Source: Metopolophium dirhodum
Taxonomy: Eukaryota > Arthropoda > Insecta > Hemiptera > Aphididae
Length of the DNA stretch: 64,000 nucleotides
Assembly: GCF_019925205.1 (NCBI RefSeq)
Contig: NC_083561.1
Span: forward strand, 16,305,217 to 16,369,216
Reading direction: 5' to 3'
Part shown: positions 11,450 through 25,954 of the stretch, in pieces
Layout of the letters: every line of letters begins with the position of its first letter
Position numbering within the stretch: position 1 is the stretch's first letter
Notes under the pieces: model-generated
Databases searched by the model: none
What the model saw: the letters and a program-made list of their open reading frames with translations, nothing else
What the model was told of the DNA's origin: nothing
Made by a program: the position numbers and the translations under genes

Positions 11450-11800
11450 AAAAAAATATTTCACGGTAATAATTCTCAAACATTGTAGAATTGTTGGATT
11501 TTGATAACTATTTTTTTATCTAAAAGAAAAAAATTTCCTACAGGCCACATTGAACTCCAATTTTTTATTTTATTTCACATAGTGATATACTATAATTTCT
11601 AAAAACAAAACGCCTAAAATTGTATTATTTTTGTATTTTGAAAACACATTATAAAGTTTGAGTTTAAAATTAAACGGAGTTCGATGCGGTCTGTAAAATA
11701 TTACCTTCTATTAGTAAAAAAATATTATCAAATTTGGTTAATTCTACAAAATAGGATCATTATTGCCGTAGAGCGTATTTTTGTGTACAAAATTACAATG
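11450..11800. mobile_element. Worn foldback element, ~100-bp arms
   Basis: The left arm contains CACGGTAATAATTCTC, TTGTAGAATTG, TTTTGATAACTATTTTTTTA and CTACAGGCCACATTGAACTC in that order. The right arm contains the inverse of each in reverse order (GAGTTCGATGCGGTCTGTA, TAAAAAAATATTATCAAA, AATTCTACAAAAT, ATTATTGCCGTAG). About 100 bp separate the arms (roughly 11566-11664). Arm identity looks like 75-80 percent, so it is an old insertion. The outer ends and target duplication cannot be fixed by eye. No coding frame. Confidence 0.7.
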
Positions 11801-14800
11801 ACACCTTAATAATATATTGTATGCTAACTCTATTAATAAGCTCAAAACTTTAGTATCTACAATGGCATATTTCTCTAAAGCGTGCCGTTGAGTTGTTGAG
11901 TGTTTACCTACTATTTATCCAGTAGTAACACGAACTTAAATTGCAGCATTTTTATATATTACTTTAAGCAAGTTCATTAATTATCAACAGTTTCTCCAAG
12001 TGTAATGAAAAACTTATAGGAAAACAACTATCAACATATTGTAAAAATATTATTCTATTGATATGTTTATTATAAACGTGAGGCAATACAACTTTTCGAC
12101 TCCCATATTATGCTCATGCTTCTATAATTTCTAAAACATAGGTAACATTTCTTAATTTCAAAAAGTTTATCAGTACATTTTACAAGTACTGAGTATTGGT
12201 TAAAGAAAAATAAGAATATGTTAAACTATTTTGTTAGATCCATAGTTTAAAAACGATCTTGTCAAGTGCCACTAGTGGGTGCCTTCTTACTCAGGTATTA
12301 TTGTTACTCTCATCAAATATGCTAATTGTGCATAATTTGTACAGATTGTATATATTATTGTGTAAAATAATTAAAAAAAAAAAAAAACGATCTTGCTAAT
12401 CGATTACGATAATAACGATAAATATAATTTGTGAATTGTATGTTAAATTCTTCTTTAAGATAACATTGACAGTTTGTTGAATCTTAACAAATTTATAAAA
12501 TGTTTTAAATTAGTAATTCATTATTATGTTTTTAACCTAAAATACAGTTATCATACACAAATACATACCAATAAGCCGTATGGGGACAATGTACCTATAG
12601 ATTTTTAAATATTTTATTTTATTTTCTGTCATTACTGTCTATAAAAGTGTTATTTAAAACTTTTCAGATATTCTCTAGGGGAATTTAAAATGTGTTTTTT
12701 GATGAAAACTTCAAAATCTGTTTTCAGTGATAAAAATTACACTTCACGGAGGCTTCGTCTAGCTTGACCGCAGGGATCAGAATGTACGTTGTAGTAACTT
12801 TTGGTTTTTTAAAACTTGGAGTTTAGTCAAGTTTACTAAATCCATAATAGTATATTATATTTATATTTTTTTTATTATGATAATAATAACAATGTTTGTT
12901 TAACAAATGAAAAAATGTATATAGAATATAAATTAGAGAATTAACACCTCAAAAAGCTAAACATATCAACAAAATAAAGTTCCATATATAATATACGTAG
13001 GACATTATAATAAAACATAAAATAATGATAAATGAATAGATACATATATTTAAAATGTATTTATCGTAATTACATTGTTTGGATAATTTAAAATGTTATA
13101 TGTAAAGTATATAATATTTATATAATTATATCACATAAATTAAATTTTGATAAATTGTCAGTATCAATAATTTGATATTAATTATATCATCATTTATAAG
13201 CAAACTTAATAAATAAAAAAGTGCTTAACTGTACTTAAGTAATAACTAAACTGCTAATTAGTTATTTGTAAATATTCTTAAATAATTTTTTTTAATCAAT
13301 TACTTTGGGAAAAAATACTAACCACTTCTGATGAAATTTACCCCTTGTGTTTATTTATTATTAGAGTTCGCGTTTTATTTAAGGTTAATGAATGTTGTCC
13401 ATAAAGTTAATAGTTGTTGGTGGTTGATTTAGAAACGTAAAATCAGACCTTCAAATATTAATTTAGGGTGTTTTTTTATTACCTACCTAACAATAAAGTT
13501 TTAAATTTGTTTTTAATAATGGCTTGAGTAAATAATAATAATAAAAAATAAAAAATTAAGTTTAATTAGTTTAATATATACTGTATAGATAAATACTAAA
13601 ATACACACAAAACAAAATAAAGTTACCTAGAGTTATTCCTTGAAATCGAATATGTTTCACATTTATTTCCAATATCTATAATTAATCTGTTATGCTAACT
13701 ATGTACATAATATATTATTTATTTATACAGCATGATTACTATATTTTTTTCATACACAATAATTTGAAAACTTTTCCATTTTTTTTTTGTTTATGTTTAT
13801 AAATTAAATACAAATAATAATAAATACTTATATTAAAATAATTTTCCGGTACGTAAAGTAGTTTAAAAGCATTAAAAATATTTTATATAATTTCTTAGAT
13901 ATTTTTCTTGTTTGAGTATTATGTTTATGCACTAAGTCTAAAATTATTATGAAAATGCCATTACCAAATTGACATGATATAACTACTCTTTGGCATGAAC
14001 TATTGAGTGGGTCTAATTTCCCGTCAATTTGGAAAGTATCAATTTATCGGAAGGGCTCCTAATGCTCATTTCATATTGGGGTCTTATAGTTCACATACAA
14101 AAGAAGGAGAACGCACACCCACGGTCGACTTATATTTGATCAGAATTTTTATTTCTCTAGAGACCACGTATATAACTCTCCCTTTTCTTTTACCCTTCCC
14201 TAATTTCTTTGCAGCCCTAGTGAATATCCACTGGGAAAAACACACGGCAATGGTTCTTCCATTAATTTGCCCTCGACATCTCTAGTATATATACACAGCA
14301 ACGCCGCAAAATACTAGTAAAACTTTGATTACCGGCCCTAAAGTGTTTTTTCTCTTGTACCCGTTTCTTTTTCTCTTTACTTTCCGACAATAAGCTTCCG
14401 AGGCTTTATGGTTTGGTTACAATGTTTCTAAGTTAATTAAACATTTCATGCTGATGCTACAACTCATACCACGTCATTTTAGCATTTTATCATTCATAGT
14501 TATTACGTATTACAGTTATAAAATCTTAAATCTTTTTATACAAAAAGTGATTTCTTCAAAACTGTGAGTTAATTATATTGGTGCGTCTATAACCGTATTA
14601 ATAATACGATAAAATCGAATGTGAAAATTATATAGATTGTAAATTAATTTTACTAAAAAAAAGGTAAGCAGCAATCATTCATTTTCTAAAGAGTGAAATT
14701 GTCTACATATAATCTCGGAAATTTACAAATACATTCAAATAATGTACTACCCATCATCAACATTTGATTTTTAATTTGTATTTTAAATTATGTTAACATT

Positions 14801-15309
14801 ATAAATATTTGAATTATTGTTTACAAATTTTATTTTTCACGAAGGTGCAACGTAATTAAGATGTTTAAGGGATTCAAGTAGGTACTCAATACAGATAATT
14901 TGATCGATATTTATTAAAAATTAAATTAAATATATATACTTAGTAAAAAAATTATAGTTTTAATATTTTTTTGAAGGGGCCAGAAATAAACCAAAATATA
15001 ATCTGATATATTTAGTATAAATAATATTACTATTTATAGTATTATATATTTTTATTGAAAAAGTTGTGAAGTATAAAATTAAAAAATTGAGACATATAAA
15101 CATAAAATAGAACATAAAGATGGTCAAAATGCTGAAATTACGGACCTAAAAAATAACACCCAATCAAAAACACACGACATAATTTGTAATAAGTAATAAC
15201 GATTAAACAGTCTGTTATTGATTGGATAAAAATTAAAATACTGACTCGACATATAACCAGAACAAAATAAATATATATAAAAAGAATATAGATTTATTGA
15301 AGTGTATTA

Positions 15310-15311
<2 letters not shown>

Positions 15312-15343
<32 letters not shown>
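15312..15343. repeat. (ATT)n microsatellite
   Basis: About ten uninterrupted ATT triplets. Confidence 0.95.
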
Positions 15344-15344
<1 letters not shown>

Positions 15345-16476
15345 CTAATACAAAATTACAAACATATTTTTTTAAATAAATATTCAATTTTCCAGGGCTG
15401 GAAATATTGTTCTAGATTCGCCGAAAATTTCGATTACCGAGATACGTTTTTTCGGTAATTTATTATTATAACATCGTTAAACAGGCAACACCGTTCAACC
15501 GTTGATACCAGTAGTAAAATTTTAAATACTTGTCGCGTCTTTTTTATTATGAGAGCTCGCTATTAGGATATATAATATGTTATATATATATTTATATTAA
15601 TGCTGTATAGTATATATGTATAGTCTATGGATGTATTAATATTAAACGACATGTTTGATTCAGTGGGGTAAATATTATGATATATTTTTTTGAATGCGTC
15701 ATCAGACTTGCTTACTCAAAGTATATATTGTTAAAAATTGCAACACCCTAATGGTCGTATTATACATAATATAGTAAAGTAGGTTGTATAGTTTTGTAAT
15801 GACAGACAACGTGTAATATTAGGGGAAAACTATTATATATTATATATTATTGCGTCAAATTGAATTCAGCATGAAGTGTATTGATTTAAAATATTCAAAA
15901 TCAAAGCCTAGTCAAGTCAATAGGAAGTGTCACTACTGGGTGGGTTCTTTCAATAATCTCCAAGACTAAGTAATTATTAATATGTCCATAAAAGTAGGTA
16001 GGTACCTATTGCAATTTGCAATACAAAATATTCTTAATATGTCATCATACATTATATACATACTGTTACAATTTTAGATATATACTAATTGTGTATAGCG
16101 TACTTATACTGTATAGTTTATTTACCTATAAATATTATTAATGTATCATACATTTTTATATAAATCTATTAATATTTTCTGAAAAGTAAGACCCGTGTTG
16201 AAAGAGAAAACAGTGCTTACAATATAAACAACACGTTATAATTATATATAAAGTTTATTGCGCATACTTTAAAACACACAAAACACCTATTACTCAATTA
16301 AAATTAGTAAAATTGAGTAGTCTATAGATAATTCGTCATAAATAATAGAATGTACGTACTTAACAACAAAAGTTTAAATTAAAAGTTTTGGTTATCTTAT
16401 AAGTTTACTCATGTTTTTTGCATCAATCGATAATTCTTTAAAAGGGTATCTATGTAAAACTTGATATTTCACAATT

Positions 16477-16540
16477 AAAAACTATCAGTTATTATTTGTA
16501 ATTCAAAACTATCAGCTATTATTTATAATTCAAAACTATA
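16477..16540. repeat. Short tandem repeat, 27-28-bp unit, ~2.3 copies
   Basis: The unit reads AAAACTATCAG followed by (T/C)TATTATTT and (G/A)TAATTC. Units start at 16477, 16505 and 16532, the last being partial. Confidence 0.85.
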
Positions 16541-17214
16541 TATTGTATTATTCTTTTAACTTTAAAACGGTTATTTATATCTAAAAGTATTTAATTTGAA
16601 TCATCTAAGGTTCGAGTCGAAATTTACTTAATCTAAATATCTTTGAACACAAGTTTTATAATACGTAAATAAAACACAAAAAGTTAGGAATTAATTAGAA
16701 ATGTATAAAATATATGTGTTTCTAGAACGTTTTGGCACTGGAGCTTACGACTAACTTCCAATTTTAAACTTTGACTTGTACGAATAATGATTCTTTTTGA
16801 TTACCGACCTATTAGCAATACAAGTATAATATAGTACATATAAGTAACAAAAATCAACGGAAGTTAAAATATTATATTTAATTAAATGTACCTGTTTGGC
16901 CCGCTAATTAATATGATATAGTCATTCATTGGTTGGTTGATTATTAGGTACACATTTAATTAAAACTATTGTATTATTTAAAAAATAAATAAACAATTTT
17001 TGTACGAGTGAAATAAGAGCGTATATTTAAGTACCAAGTGACGCGTAAGCCATTCCACCATATAATAATACTATAGGTGCCTACCTAATCAATTTCTATT
17101 CATATATAACATTTATGAAATCGATAGACCGACCGGTATATTATAGAGATATTCTCACTGAAAATACGAGTGTTTTGTTATGAAAAAAAGTTATGATAAT
17201 ATTCTAATATAGTT

Positions 17215-17770
17215 ATTGTTATTGTTGTAGTGAGGGGAGTTGCACATAACGCCGGATTGGCTTAGTGTGTGTAATAATAAGCAACAATTCATTGCAATGC
17301 GTCTAGTTGCAGCAGAGACAAATTGCAAACATTTTTGACCCCGTTAGTCAGCTGGGGTTCATGGGCCATTAAAATACGCGAAAGTGTCGTGCATGTGTCC
17401 CTTATTAACGGTACATTAACCACAGCATAATGCCGGCCACCATCCATCGTTTGGAAACAGGAAAAAAAATATAATCGTTGATTTTGAATGCATAAATTGT
17501 TGAGTCTTGTTCTATTCTATTATTGTGGAAAAAAAAATTGCCCTATTACATAAACCAGGAGCGGCGGTGGCATTAAAGGTCTTTTAATGCGGAAAAATGG
17601 TCCGATATTTTTATATTATTATACGCACGGTAACAATGAATGTTTCGTTAAGAGGATTAACTGTAACAAAAACGGTGGTTATGGTTTTGGTTTTCTGAGG
17701 TTATCATACTACCCTTTTGTTCGGGCCGCTTTTAATCCGGCTATATCTGAGCGTACTTAGGATTCTGTAA
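17215..17770. promoter_or_regulatory. GC-enriched intronic patch, possible regulatory element
   Basis: Composition rises well above the intron average, with complex, non-repetitive sequence such as GTTAGTCAGCTGGGGTTCAT, GCCATTAAAATACGCG, CAGCATAATGCCGGCC and TTTTAATCCGGCTATATC. No open frame runs through it. Homeodomain-type TTAAT and TAAT cores are frequent, but in AT-rich DNA that is weak evidence. It is listed because complex islands in giant introns are often conserved elements. Confidence 0.25.
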
Positions 17771-20700
17771 CACATACAGCCTATACAGACATTGTCTCTC
17801 TCTATATATATGCACCTACGTTTATTCATAATTATTATTGGTTTTGTTATGTATGTAAACTACAGTATGGTTGATACAAACAAATACGCGTGAACCGGGG
17901 GGGGGGGGGGGGATGTGCTCTTTATGCGCAAGTAAATACCTACTCAAAATTAAAAAATAAAATAAAAATATATACCCGGCTGCTTTTATAGGAGGAAAAA
18001 AAATTGTGATTATTATTACTCGAGTTGTAATTATTTCCAGAGCGCTTACGTTTGTTATTTCTTTACTCGTGTATATTGGATGTCGTTAATAAAAATGTTT
18101 TAAAATTTCCTATACCGCTGCCAGCTGGCTTTACAAATTCCACCGGGAACACACCGCGGCATGACTTATAATTAAACTTAATGAACTACAAAAAAAAAAA
18201 AATATTAAAATTAACGCCCATTAATTATTAAAAGTCCGATTCTCTATACACGGATCATGTAATTCGTATAGATTGGTACCCTGCACGATATGAATGATGC
18301 GCAAGAACAAAGCGCAACATGTTGCGTTTAAACAAAATTAGAAAAACAAGGCCGGCGATGACAGCATATTTTTGGCCTTAGGAAAAAAATGATTTCGGTT
18401 TCGTTTCTTCTATGGAAAATATACCCGATAAACCAGCAACATGTTTATTAAAATTATTATACGTTAAAGAAAGCAGTGGATTATAATCCATATTATAATA
18501 TGTGTTCAATAAATTGCAAACAATATTTAACTACCCAGATTTATTGATTTATTTTTTGCATATAATAAAATATTATGTGGTACTATAAATTGATTGAAAA
18601 TTGATAACAGTCTGTCCTTTACTGCTTTAGAAAGGTCATTTTTTAAATTGAGTCCTGTTACCTTTTTTTCGAGATACACTGTGACCCTAAAGGCGGGTTG
18701 CTTTCTAACATGTATAACCCTACCCATACCGTAGTCTTGTAATTGATTTAAACGTATTTATATTTCAAATTAAAATACCATTTGCGGCATAACTGAATGA
18801 TCACATTTTCGAAGAAAATCTATTTTAAAAATAAATCTGATGTTTAATTTTAATCTTAAAGTTATATCATAATGATACTTTGAATTATATATTATTATAT
18901 AATTGTATTTATACTAACGCTAAAACAGTTTTACTTGAATATGTTGGAGAATATGTTTAATTTAATTTAATAGTTGGAGAAGTTATTTAATCGAAATACA
19001 CATAATTACTAAAATTCAATTTGAATGGGCTACAGGTACATATTTCTAATGTACTATGCATGGAAACTTTTTTTTATACATTTATATGACAAATGTTAAA
19101 ATATGATGCAACCGTTTTGTTTTAGTGTTATTGAAAATATTTTCCATATGTCATCAAAATAAAATCCACTATATTTTTTCTAAATAATAACATCAATAAT
19201 AATAATACGTATAATACCAAAACAATATTAAGTCAAATATAGGTGTATTAATTTTAGCAGATGCTGTCAATGTTTTTATTTTAATGTCAATTGTATAGTT
19301 ACGCAAAAATTAAAACGTTACGTTAAATCTGCTATAAATTGAATTACGACGACAGACTTACATTTTAAAAGTAATACTATTTCAAAGGTACTAGAAATAA
19401 TAGATTACTCGCAGAGACGTTTTAAAATGTGGCAGTATTGATCTCAACGGAGCGCTAAAATCTAATACTGAAAGAACGTCGCAATGTTATTACGCAGACT
19501 ATGATTGGCCTAGATAGATTATGGCATTCTTGCGTTATGTAGATAAAACAATCTGGTACCCTCGACTAAATACATCCAACTTTTGAGTTATGACGGTATA
19601 TTGTACCAAGGGAAGCAAATATGTTTGCACATTTTTTAATAAAAGTATATATGCTTATACCTGTTTTATGTAAAAATGTCGAATTAAAATATTCATCATA
19701 AACATCTGGCCCCATGCAACTATATATAAGTAGTGCTCGTTATTATTTTCGATTTAAGACACGGTGCTTAATGATTTGTTCGACAGTTTTCATTTTCCAT
19801 TTTTGTTAAATATTTCAATATTATATAGAGAAATGCGTGTCAATAAAGACTTATATTGTAGGGTTGAAGTGGTGATACTCAATAGTTATCTTATATATGA
19901 AACACGGCAGTGACTTTCTGTGATTGTTCAGTTCTATAATTATAGCTATACCTATTCTAATACAGCGATTATGTGGGATTTTATAAAATTACGACATACC
20001 ATTTTATTAGGAGGATTTCTCAATAAAACCGTGTAGTTAAGTCGTAATATATGAGTAAATGCATAATAATAATTATTATTTTTAAACCTTTGCTCTAAAT
20101 TAAATAGGCATTGTTATAATATAGTTTTTGTTATACACCTCGGTGCAGTGTTTTATGGTAGAAATGTAGTATCGTTGTCATCTCCCGCGACTCTTCGTGG
20201 TTAACGCGTTTTAATAGTCATAATAATATCGTAATGGCAGTGTTGTGACAACGAAACCGACCCAAATTAGAAATGGAATTTACTGTTTTTAAAAATATAT
20301 AATAAATCACGTATGTTTACCACTCTCCCCGCCATTGGTAGCGTTTCCTGGTGCACTGTTATTTTAAATCTGTACACTCCCGGACTTGGATTTACAATAT
20401 ATTATGTGACACTCGTTTGAAAAAATGTGTTATTGTAAAATATTGCACGGTGCCCCACAAAAAAAAAAGTAATAATAATAATTTCACGCGTTACGAATCA
20501 CACATAGGGGAACATCTGTCGCGGACGCCACCCCTTTCATTTTTCCGAAAAGCGCAACACAAGTTCTGAGGTCTGAAATTGACTCTCGCCAACAGACCGT
20601 GATTCATATTTTCGTTTGATCGGTTTCATTAATGGTTTTATAAAGAAATCGTTCATTACTTTTCCGTTTTTGAAGTTTTTTTTTTTTGGTTAAAGAAAGC

Positions 20701-21939
20701 TTTTATTTTATTATATTAATCGGAATTAAAATTATATTTATTCTCATCGTAAAAACATAAATTAACGTATACAAATTTTAATATTTTACGTCGAATAAAT
20801 AGACAAATATTTGTGAGTGCAATGGATTTATTTTTAAAATGTGTGTTTTACATACCAGTTGCCATATAATAAATAAATGTGTAACAGTCTTACTCTGAGT
20901 AAAATCTATGAATAGTAAACATTTATTTTTTGTTAAATTTAAACAAATAAGTGTTAAATAGTATACATATTGATAGATTTTTTTTGTTAAATTAACAAGT
21001 GATTTCTGAATAAAAGCAATTTTGTAAAATCAATATTTCTATCTTGTTATATTCAAAACTACAAATGCAGGAACTCTAGATATTGTCACAATTAGACGCA
21101 CAAGGATTGTCAAAACAATGTAAATAAACAAAATAGATAATAATTCATGCTATAGGTAGTTATTTATTTCAAAGAAATATGATATTTGATTAGTAATGGG
21201 TTCATGATCCATCGTTATAATGATTAGGGTTTGTTTTGTCGAATAATTTAAATGACAATATTATTTAGATGGTTTTGGCAACTGGTTATAATTTAAATAA
21301 TTTGCATAATCAAATATTCCAAGTTATCAATTATTTCTCATGTAAGCCATTGCATTTGATTTTATAAACCAAATGTGAATATTGTAAGTTTGTTGTTTTA
21401 TATATTTTATAGGTTAATCCTATTTGAAAAAATTGAATTTATTAATGGTGTCCTCCAAAATGTATTATTTTTGCTTGTTGATTTTACATTTAAAAGATTT
21501 GGATAATTCAATATATTATCCCCCAAAAATTGATTTGGTTCTATACTTTTTCATTGTTTCTGAAATTATTTATTGTCATGTTTTCTAAATTTTAAACGAA
21601 TAATTTTGCTGATATAATTATTAATAATGGATATTTTTTCAACCATCGCAATAAATGTATCTTACAAGAAATAGCATCTTTATGAAATATTACTTTGGAG
21701 GAATGCTTTAAATTTATTTCTTGACATAAACTGATCGACACTATTCTCCTTTTTACTGCCGAAAAGATTAATCGCAACGCTGTGCGATTCTGTGTGGTTT
21801 AACAGAAATTTTTGACAATACGTAGAGAATGATTTTATTAATTGAGAGTGATATTCAATTTTTAGATCCCAAGTAGGAACTATCAATAAATATAATGTAT
21901 TATTATATTATTATACTATGAAATAGTCAGGAATACTAT
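17771..21939. other. Intronic DNA, no gene recognised
   Basis: Contains a poly-G run at 17897-17912 and moderately complex patches at about 18110-18360 and 20140-20600. The frames at 18527-18727 (minus) and 21592-21886 (minus, two overlapping frames) could be eroded transposon coding sequence, but I recognise no motif in them. Confidence 0.4.
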
Positions 21940-22235
21940 TCTATCCTCTAATATATAAAAAAGAAAAATTTTTTGTTTGTTCGTGGTAATCTCTGAATCT
22001 ACATAATCGATTTTAATAATTTTTTACTATCAGAAAGCTACATTATCCCAAAGATCTATAGGATATATTTCAATATTTGATAATTGACTCTTAAGATAAG
22101 ATAAATCCACGAGAATATGTCGCAGGAAGTTTTGAACATCACTACGCCATGTATTAAACTACGAATTGAACACTAATTTTGAATCATATAGAGTTGGTAT
22201 TTTTAATAGGCAACGAAATGCACGGGATCAGTTAG
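21940..22235 (+). mobile_element. Helitron-like non-autonomous remnant
   Basis: The start TCTATCCTCTAATATATAAA, followed by TTTTTTGTTTGTTCG, and the end GCACGGGATCAGTTAGT resemble the 5-prime (TCT...TATATAAA) and 3-prime (...GGGATCAGCTAGT) ends of Helitrons common in insects. The length is about 296 bp with no coding frame. The terminal CTAG has decayed to TTAG and no clear 3-prime hairpin remains, so this is an old, inactive copy. No target duplication is expected for this class and none is seen. Confidence 0.5.
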
Positions 22236-25224
22236 TAAATAATAAATATATTACATTTTATATCATTCGTGTGAGTAGTGTAAATTTGGTTGAAGTATAA
22301 ATAATATTTTTAAATACCCTTAGGTAGTAAAAATTAAAAATTAAAAATAAACAAAACAGAAATATAATGTATACTAATGATATCTTAGCTTTACGGAATC
22401 TTTTTTTCTTCTCAAATTAAGGAGCGGTTAGTACTGGCAAGTTTATCTTAAAAATATAGAGTTAATTCTACTATCTGCAGTATAGTAAGTACTATTATTA
22501 TTCTTTTGTTTTATTTAAAAATACATTAAGTACTTTAGCCAACAACTAGGTTATTAGCCAATACAATTTCACACATTAAACATGTGTATTCCGCAATTTG
22601 TACGTAATTCTAGAGTCACTGAAGAGAGTGTATAGTTTCTTTTGATTTTTTGTCAGCTTCTCCGATTAACTTTATGTCGACCTACCCAGGAATCTATGAA
22701 AGAGATTTTAATTATATGGCTGATAATTAGTTGTGATGTGTTGATGTTGTGTATGCTAATTAAAGTGATTAAGCAGTGTAGTAAGGTATTATTATGTACT
22801 ATTATGTATATATCAGATTTTAAGTACCTAAAATGGAACTAAACAATTTAGATTTGATTTGTTTTATATTTATATTAGATAGGTCAGAAGTAGATATACA
22901 GTTATTTACTAAGTTATTTGAAATAGGTTTTTTTAAATATAAAGATCGTCATACATTTTACTGATAGTGGTTTAAAAAAAAAATTGAATAATATACGAAC
23001 AATTTTTTTGAATAAATTCATATTTTTACAAAATTGGGTATTTAATCAAAAACTAACGACTAAGTAGGTAATTTTTTTGTTTGGATTTAATAAAATACCG
23101 TTTTAAATCATTTCAAATCAAAAATGCAGTTGCAAATGTTATAACGTGAATGTGTTAACGTTATAATAAATTAACGTATTCCGCTTTCCTTACCCTAAGT
23201 ATTTAATAATATAATAGTTTAAACACACTGTAGTTTACCATACCTAATTGTACAAGAACTGTAGAAAAATGTGTCGCGTCGTATACTTACCTAGTACCTA
23301 AACAATATTTAATATTTATTTTATATTAGATTCAGCAATATGTGTGGTCTTTGTTTATTTATTTAACTAAATGCATAACTTTGAACTTTGAAGTATATGC
23401 ATAATTTGAAAAAATGCTGCGTTCAAGTTTTATATTAAAACCATTCGTTACAAATACTTATAACATTGGTGATTTTTATTAGCCATTTACCAGTGGCGCG
23501 GTATTTTGTTGTTAAATGTTTTTTTTACAAATTCACAGATTTCAGCTTGTATTTTCTTTAAAAATTATATTCTGAATTCAAAAAACTTTGATTTTACACT
23601 AAATTAGATGCCATAACTGTTTTAATAAAATATATACCTATTTTAAATTTTTACTCTAACGAAATGTATATTGTTTATTCAGTTGTTTGAGGTCAGCACT
23701 CAAACTATTAAAATAGATTTTTTTAATGACTATCATCAATATAAAATATATACACACAGTTAGGTACTTAGGGGAATACAAGGATAAACCGATTGATTAA
23801 GTAAATCATAATTCTTAAAATAGTTTCAAATTAAATTATATGATTATTATATTTTTATTGAGTTTTATGATACTTATAATAGTTAATAGCAATGTTATGT
23901 AGTTTGTTAATATTATCATTTTGAAAATAATGTTATTAAAAAGGACTAATATTATTGTATTTTCTTTGATAATAGTGCCAAGCCAAATTAAAGTACGAAC
24001 AAATATAATTTTGTATTTATTTTATGTAGGTACATATACCTATTGTTTAACAATTTACCGAATTGATTTTACAAGTTAAAGATAACATTTTATTAAAAGT
24101 GAAATCAAGAATAATTAATGTAATCTTTTAAATCGAAATGTTCATAAAATATTTCAGTCCTATCATTTAATTGATTGCATTTTTTAGCACTTTGTATATA
24201 ATATTGAAAAAGAAAATCAAACCATTTGCTAATGATTATTACTTGGGATTGAAAGTATTGACTTTGAAGAAGTATCTAAGGCTCTTTAAAAAGCTCTCTA
24301 TAAAGCTAGAAAACGTAAGAACATAACAGTTTTGATTCTCTAAATAATTATTTTAAGTGAAATGTTTTAATAATTTTCCAAGGTTCTGAAAACTATAGAT
24401 AAAAATTTTTGAATCATGATCATTTCTATATTATAATATCTATTATTATCATAACATAAGCCCGTTAATTATTAATAAATAAATAATAAATAAGACTCCA
24501 CCAATTATGTGGACAAATCATCATATCTCATATTATTCTCTCTTAATGTCATTTTTGAATAATCAACTGTGGAATATTATATCTCACCTATACTTACAAT
24601 ATTCGTTACTTATAACTACTTTGTCATTTAAAACTGAGTATTGTCTGAGAATTTATTTTTAGGTAGGTGTAATTTTTTTAAAAAAGTTTTCTCTGAGTTT
24701 TCTTTTGTAAAATATAATCTTTGTCTTTATTAATGCACATTTTTAATGTGTGATGAATACATTTTTCAAAGTTAAAACGTTCTAAACCTGTGGGTGAAAA
24801 TAAACAATATATTTCATATCACTAGAAATTATGTAGAATACATAAATTACCATCCAATTAGCAATTATAAAATTGAATTTTTCAAACATTAGTAATGATT
24901 CATGACATTGTTAATGTGATGGTACATTGTTTTAATTTTTTATAGTTATTTTTTGCTTGGATTTAGTCAACTAATTATGTGTTATATAATTTATAATATG
25001 TTAAGTATTATGATCATACAATGTAGACAACTTTGTAACAGACACTGTATTATATAATTATAGTGTAATATTATATACTTTTGCTTATAAAAATCATGTT
25101 TAAAGCATATGAGATATATTTTTAATTTGTATATGCTAACATTCATCGTATTATTACTTATAATGACAATAGTCGATATAATGAATATAATACTAAACAA
25201 AATAAAAAATAGAACGGTCCATTT
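22236..25224. other. Intronic AT-rich DNA, nothing recognised
   Basis: No convincing coding frame, RNA gene or paired repeat. Short frames are rich in I, K, N, F and Y, as expected by chance in this base composition. Confidence 0.5.
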
Positions 25225-25954
25225 TTGAAAATGTATTCGTTTTAGTGATTTTACAATGTTTATTAATTTTACATTTTCAATTTTTTTTGTCACTTTTAGG
25301 AGCAGTAAAAAAGATTTTATTCTCAATTTTGAAGGGGGTTTCTGGTATAAATTGAATTTACTTGATACAGAGTAGGTACAAATCAAAAGTAACAATGTCT
25401 GCTGTACATTTCATAATAATCAGGAAAAAAGTAGAAAAAAATGATGCTTTTCTACAAAATCGATTTTATTTTTTTATTGTAATTAAAAATGAATATCTGT
25501 AGATACTTGAAACTTTTGTCAAGTATTTATGTAACATTTTTTTCTATTTATAAATATTATAAATTGTTGAATATTTTTAGTTTTTTTATGATTCATGTTA
25601 ATTACATTTTTCTTCTAAGTCAAAAAGATTTAGAATTTAATATGAAGTTCCTTATAAGTTGTTCTTACAGCATTAAAAAAATATCGAAAATATAATATAG
25701 TCATACATGTTTATTATAAGCGTTTGATGTTAAAATGTTGTAAAAAAATGTAGGTACTTATATAATTTAATATAAATAAACTATAAAATATCCTTTAGAA
25801 ATGGAGACCACCATTTTCGGTCAGAATCGTTTTTTGTATGCAATGATTTATTATTAAATTAAAATTTAACATATACATTTCTACGGTGACCTACTCAATT
25901 ACATGGATAAGTCTAAACCCGCTATACAGCAGAGCGAATTCTCTGGGTTTTTTT
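25225..25954 (+). repeat. Dispersed repeat family R1, copy D (partial)
   Basis: Landmarks in family order are GATTTTACAATG, TTGTCACTTTTAGGAGCAG, TTATTGTAATTAAAAATGAA, CTGTAGATACTTGAAACTTT, GGTCAGAATCGTTTTTTG and the 3-prime end TATACAGCAGAGCGAATTC. It is strongly diverged and internally deleted compared with copies A and B. A 134-codon minus-strand frame (24991-25395) overlaps it and is not a gene. Confidence 0.6.

Larger units (their letters stand above)
11801..17214. other. Intronic DNA, no gene recognised
   Basis: AT-rich sequence throughout. A mildly more GC-rich patch at about 14000-14290 holds a 92-codon frame and a pyrimidine tract ending in CAG near 14214, but its composition is not convincingly coding. 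A (TTA)n microsatellite and a 28-bp tandem repeat are listed separately. Confidence 0.45.

Noticed and set aside
12265..15950. Similar short segments AGTGCCACTAGTGGGTGCC (12276) and AGTGTCACTACTGGGTGGG (15926) as copies of a SINE
   Set aside because: The match is only about 20 bp and does not extend on either side.
16605..16625. GGTTCGAGTC as a possible tRNA B box
   Set aside because: No matching A box, acceptor stem or anticodon arm at the right distances upstream.
21592..21886. Two overlapping minus frames that might be a frameshifted transposon protein
   Set aside because: I could not find any recognisable domain or catalytic motif, and the pieces are short.
24991..25395. 134-codon minus frame
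   Set aside because: Rich in I, L, K, N and F, overlaps the R1 repeat copy and has no motif; expected by chance in AT-rich DNA.
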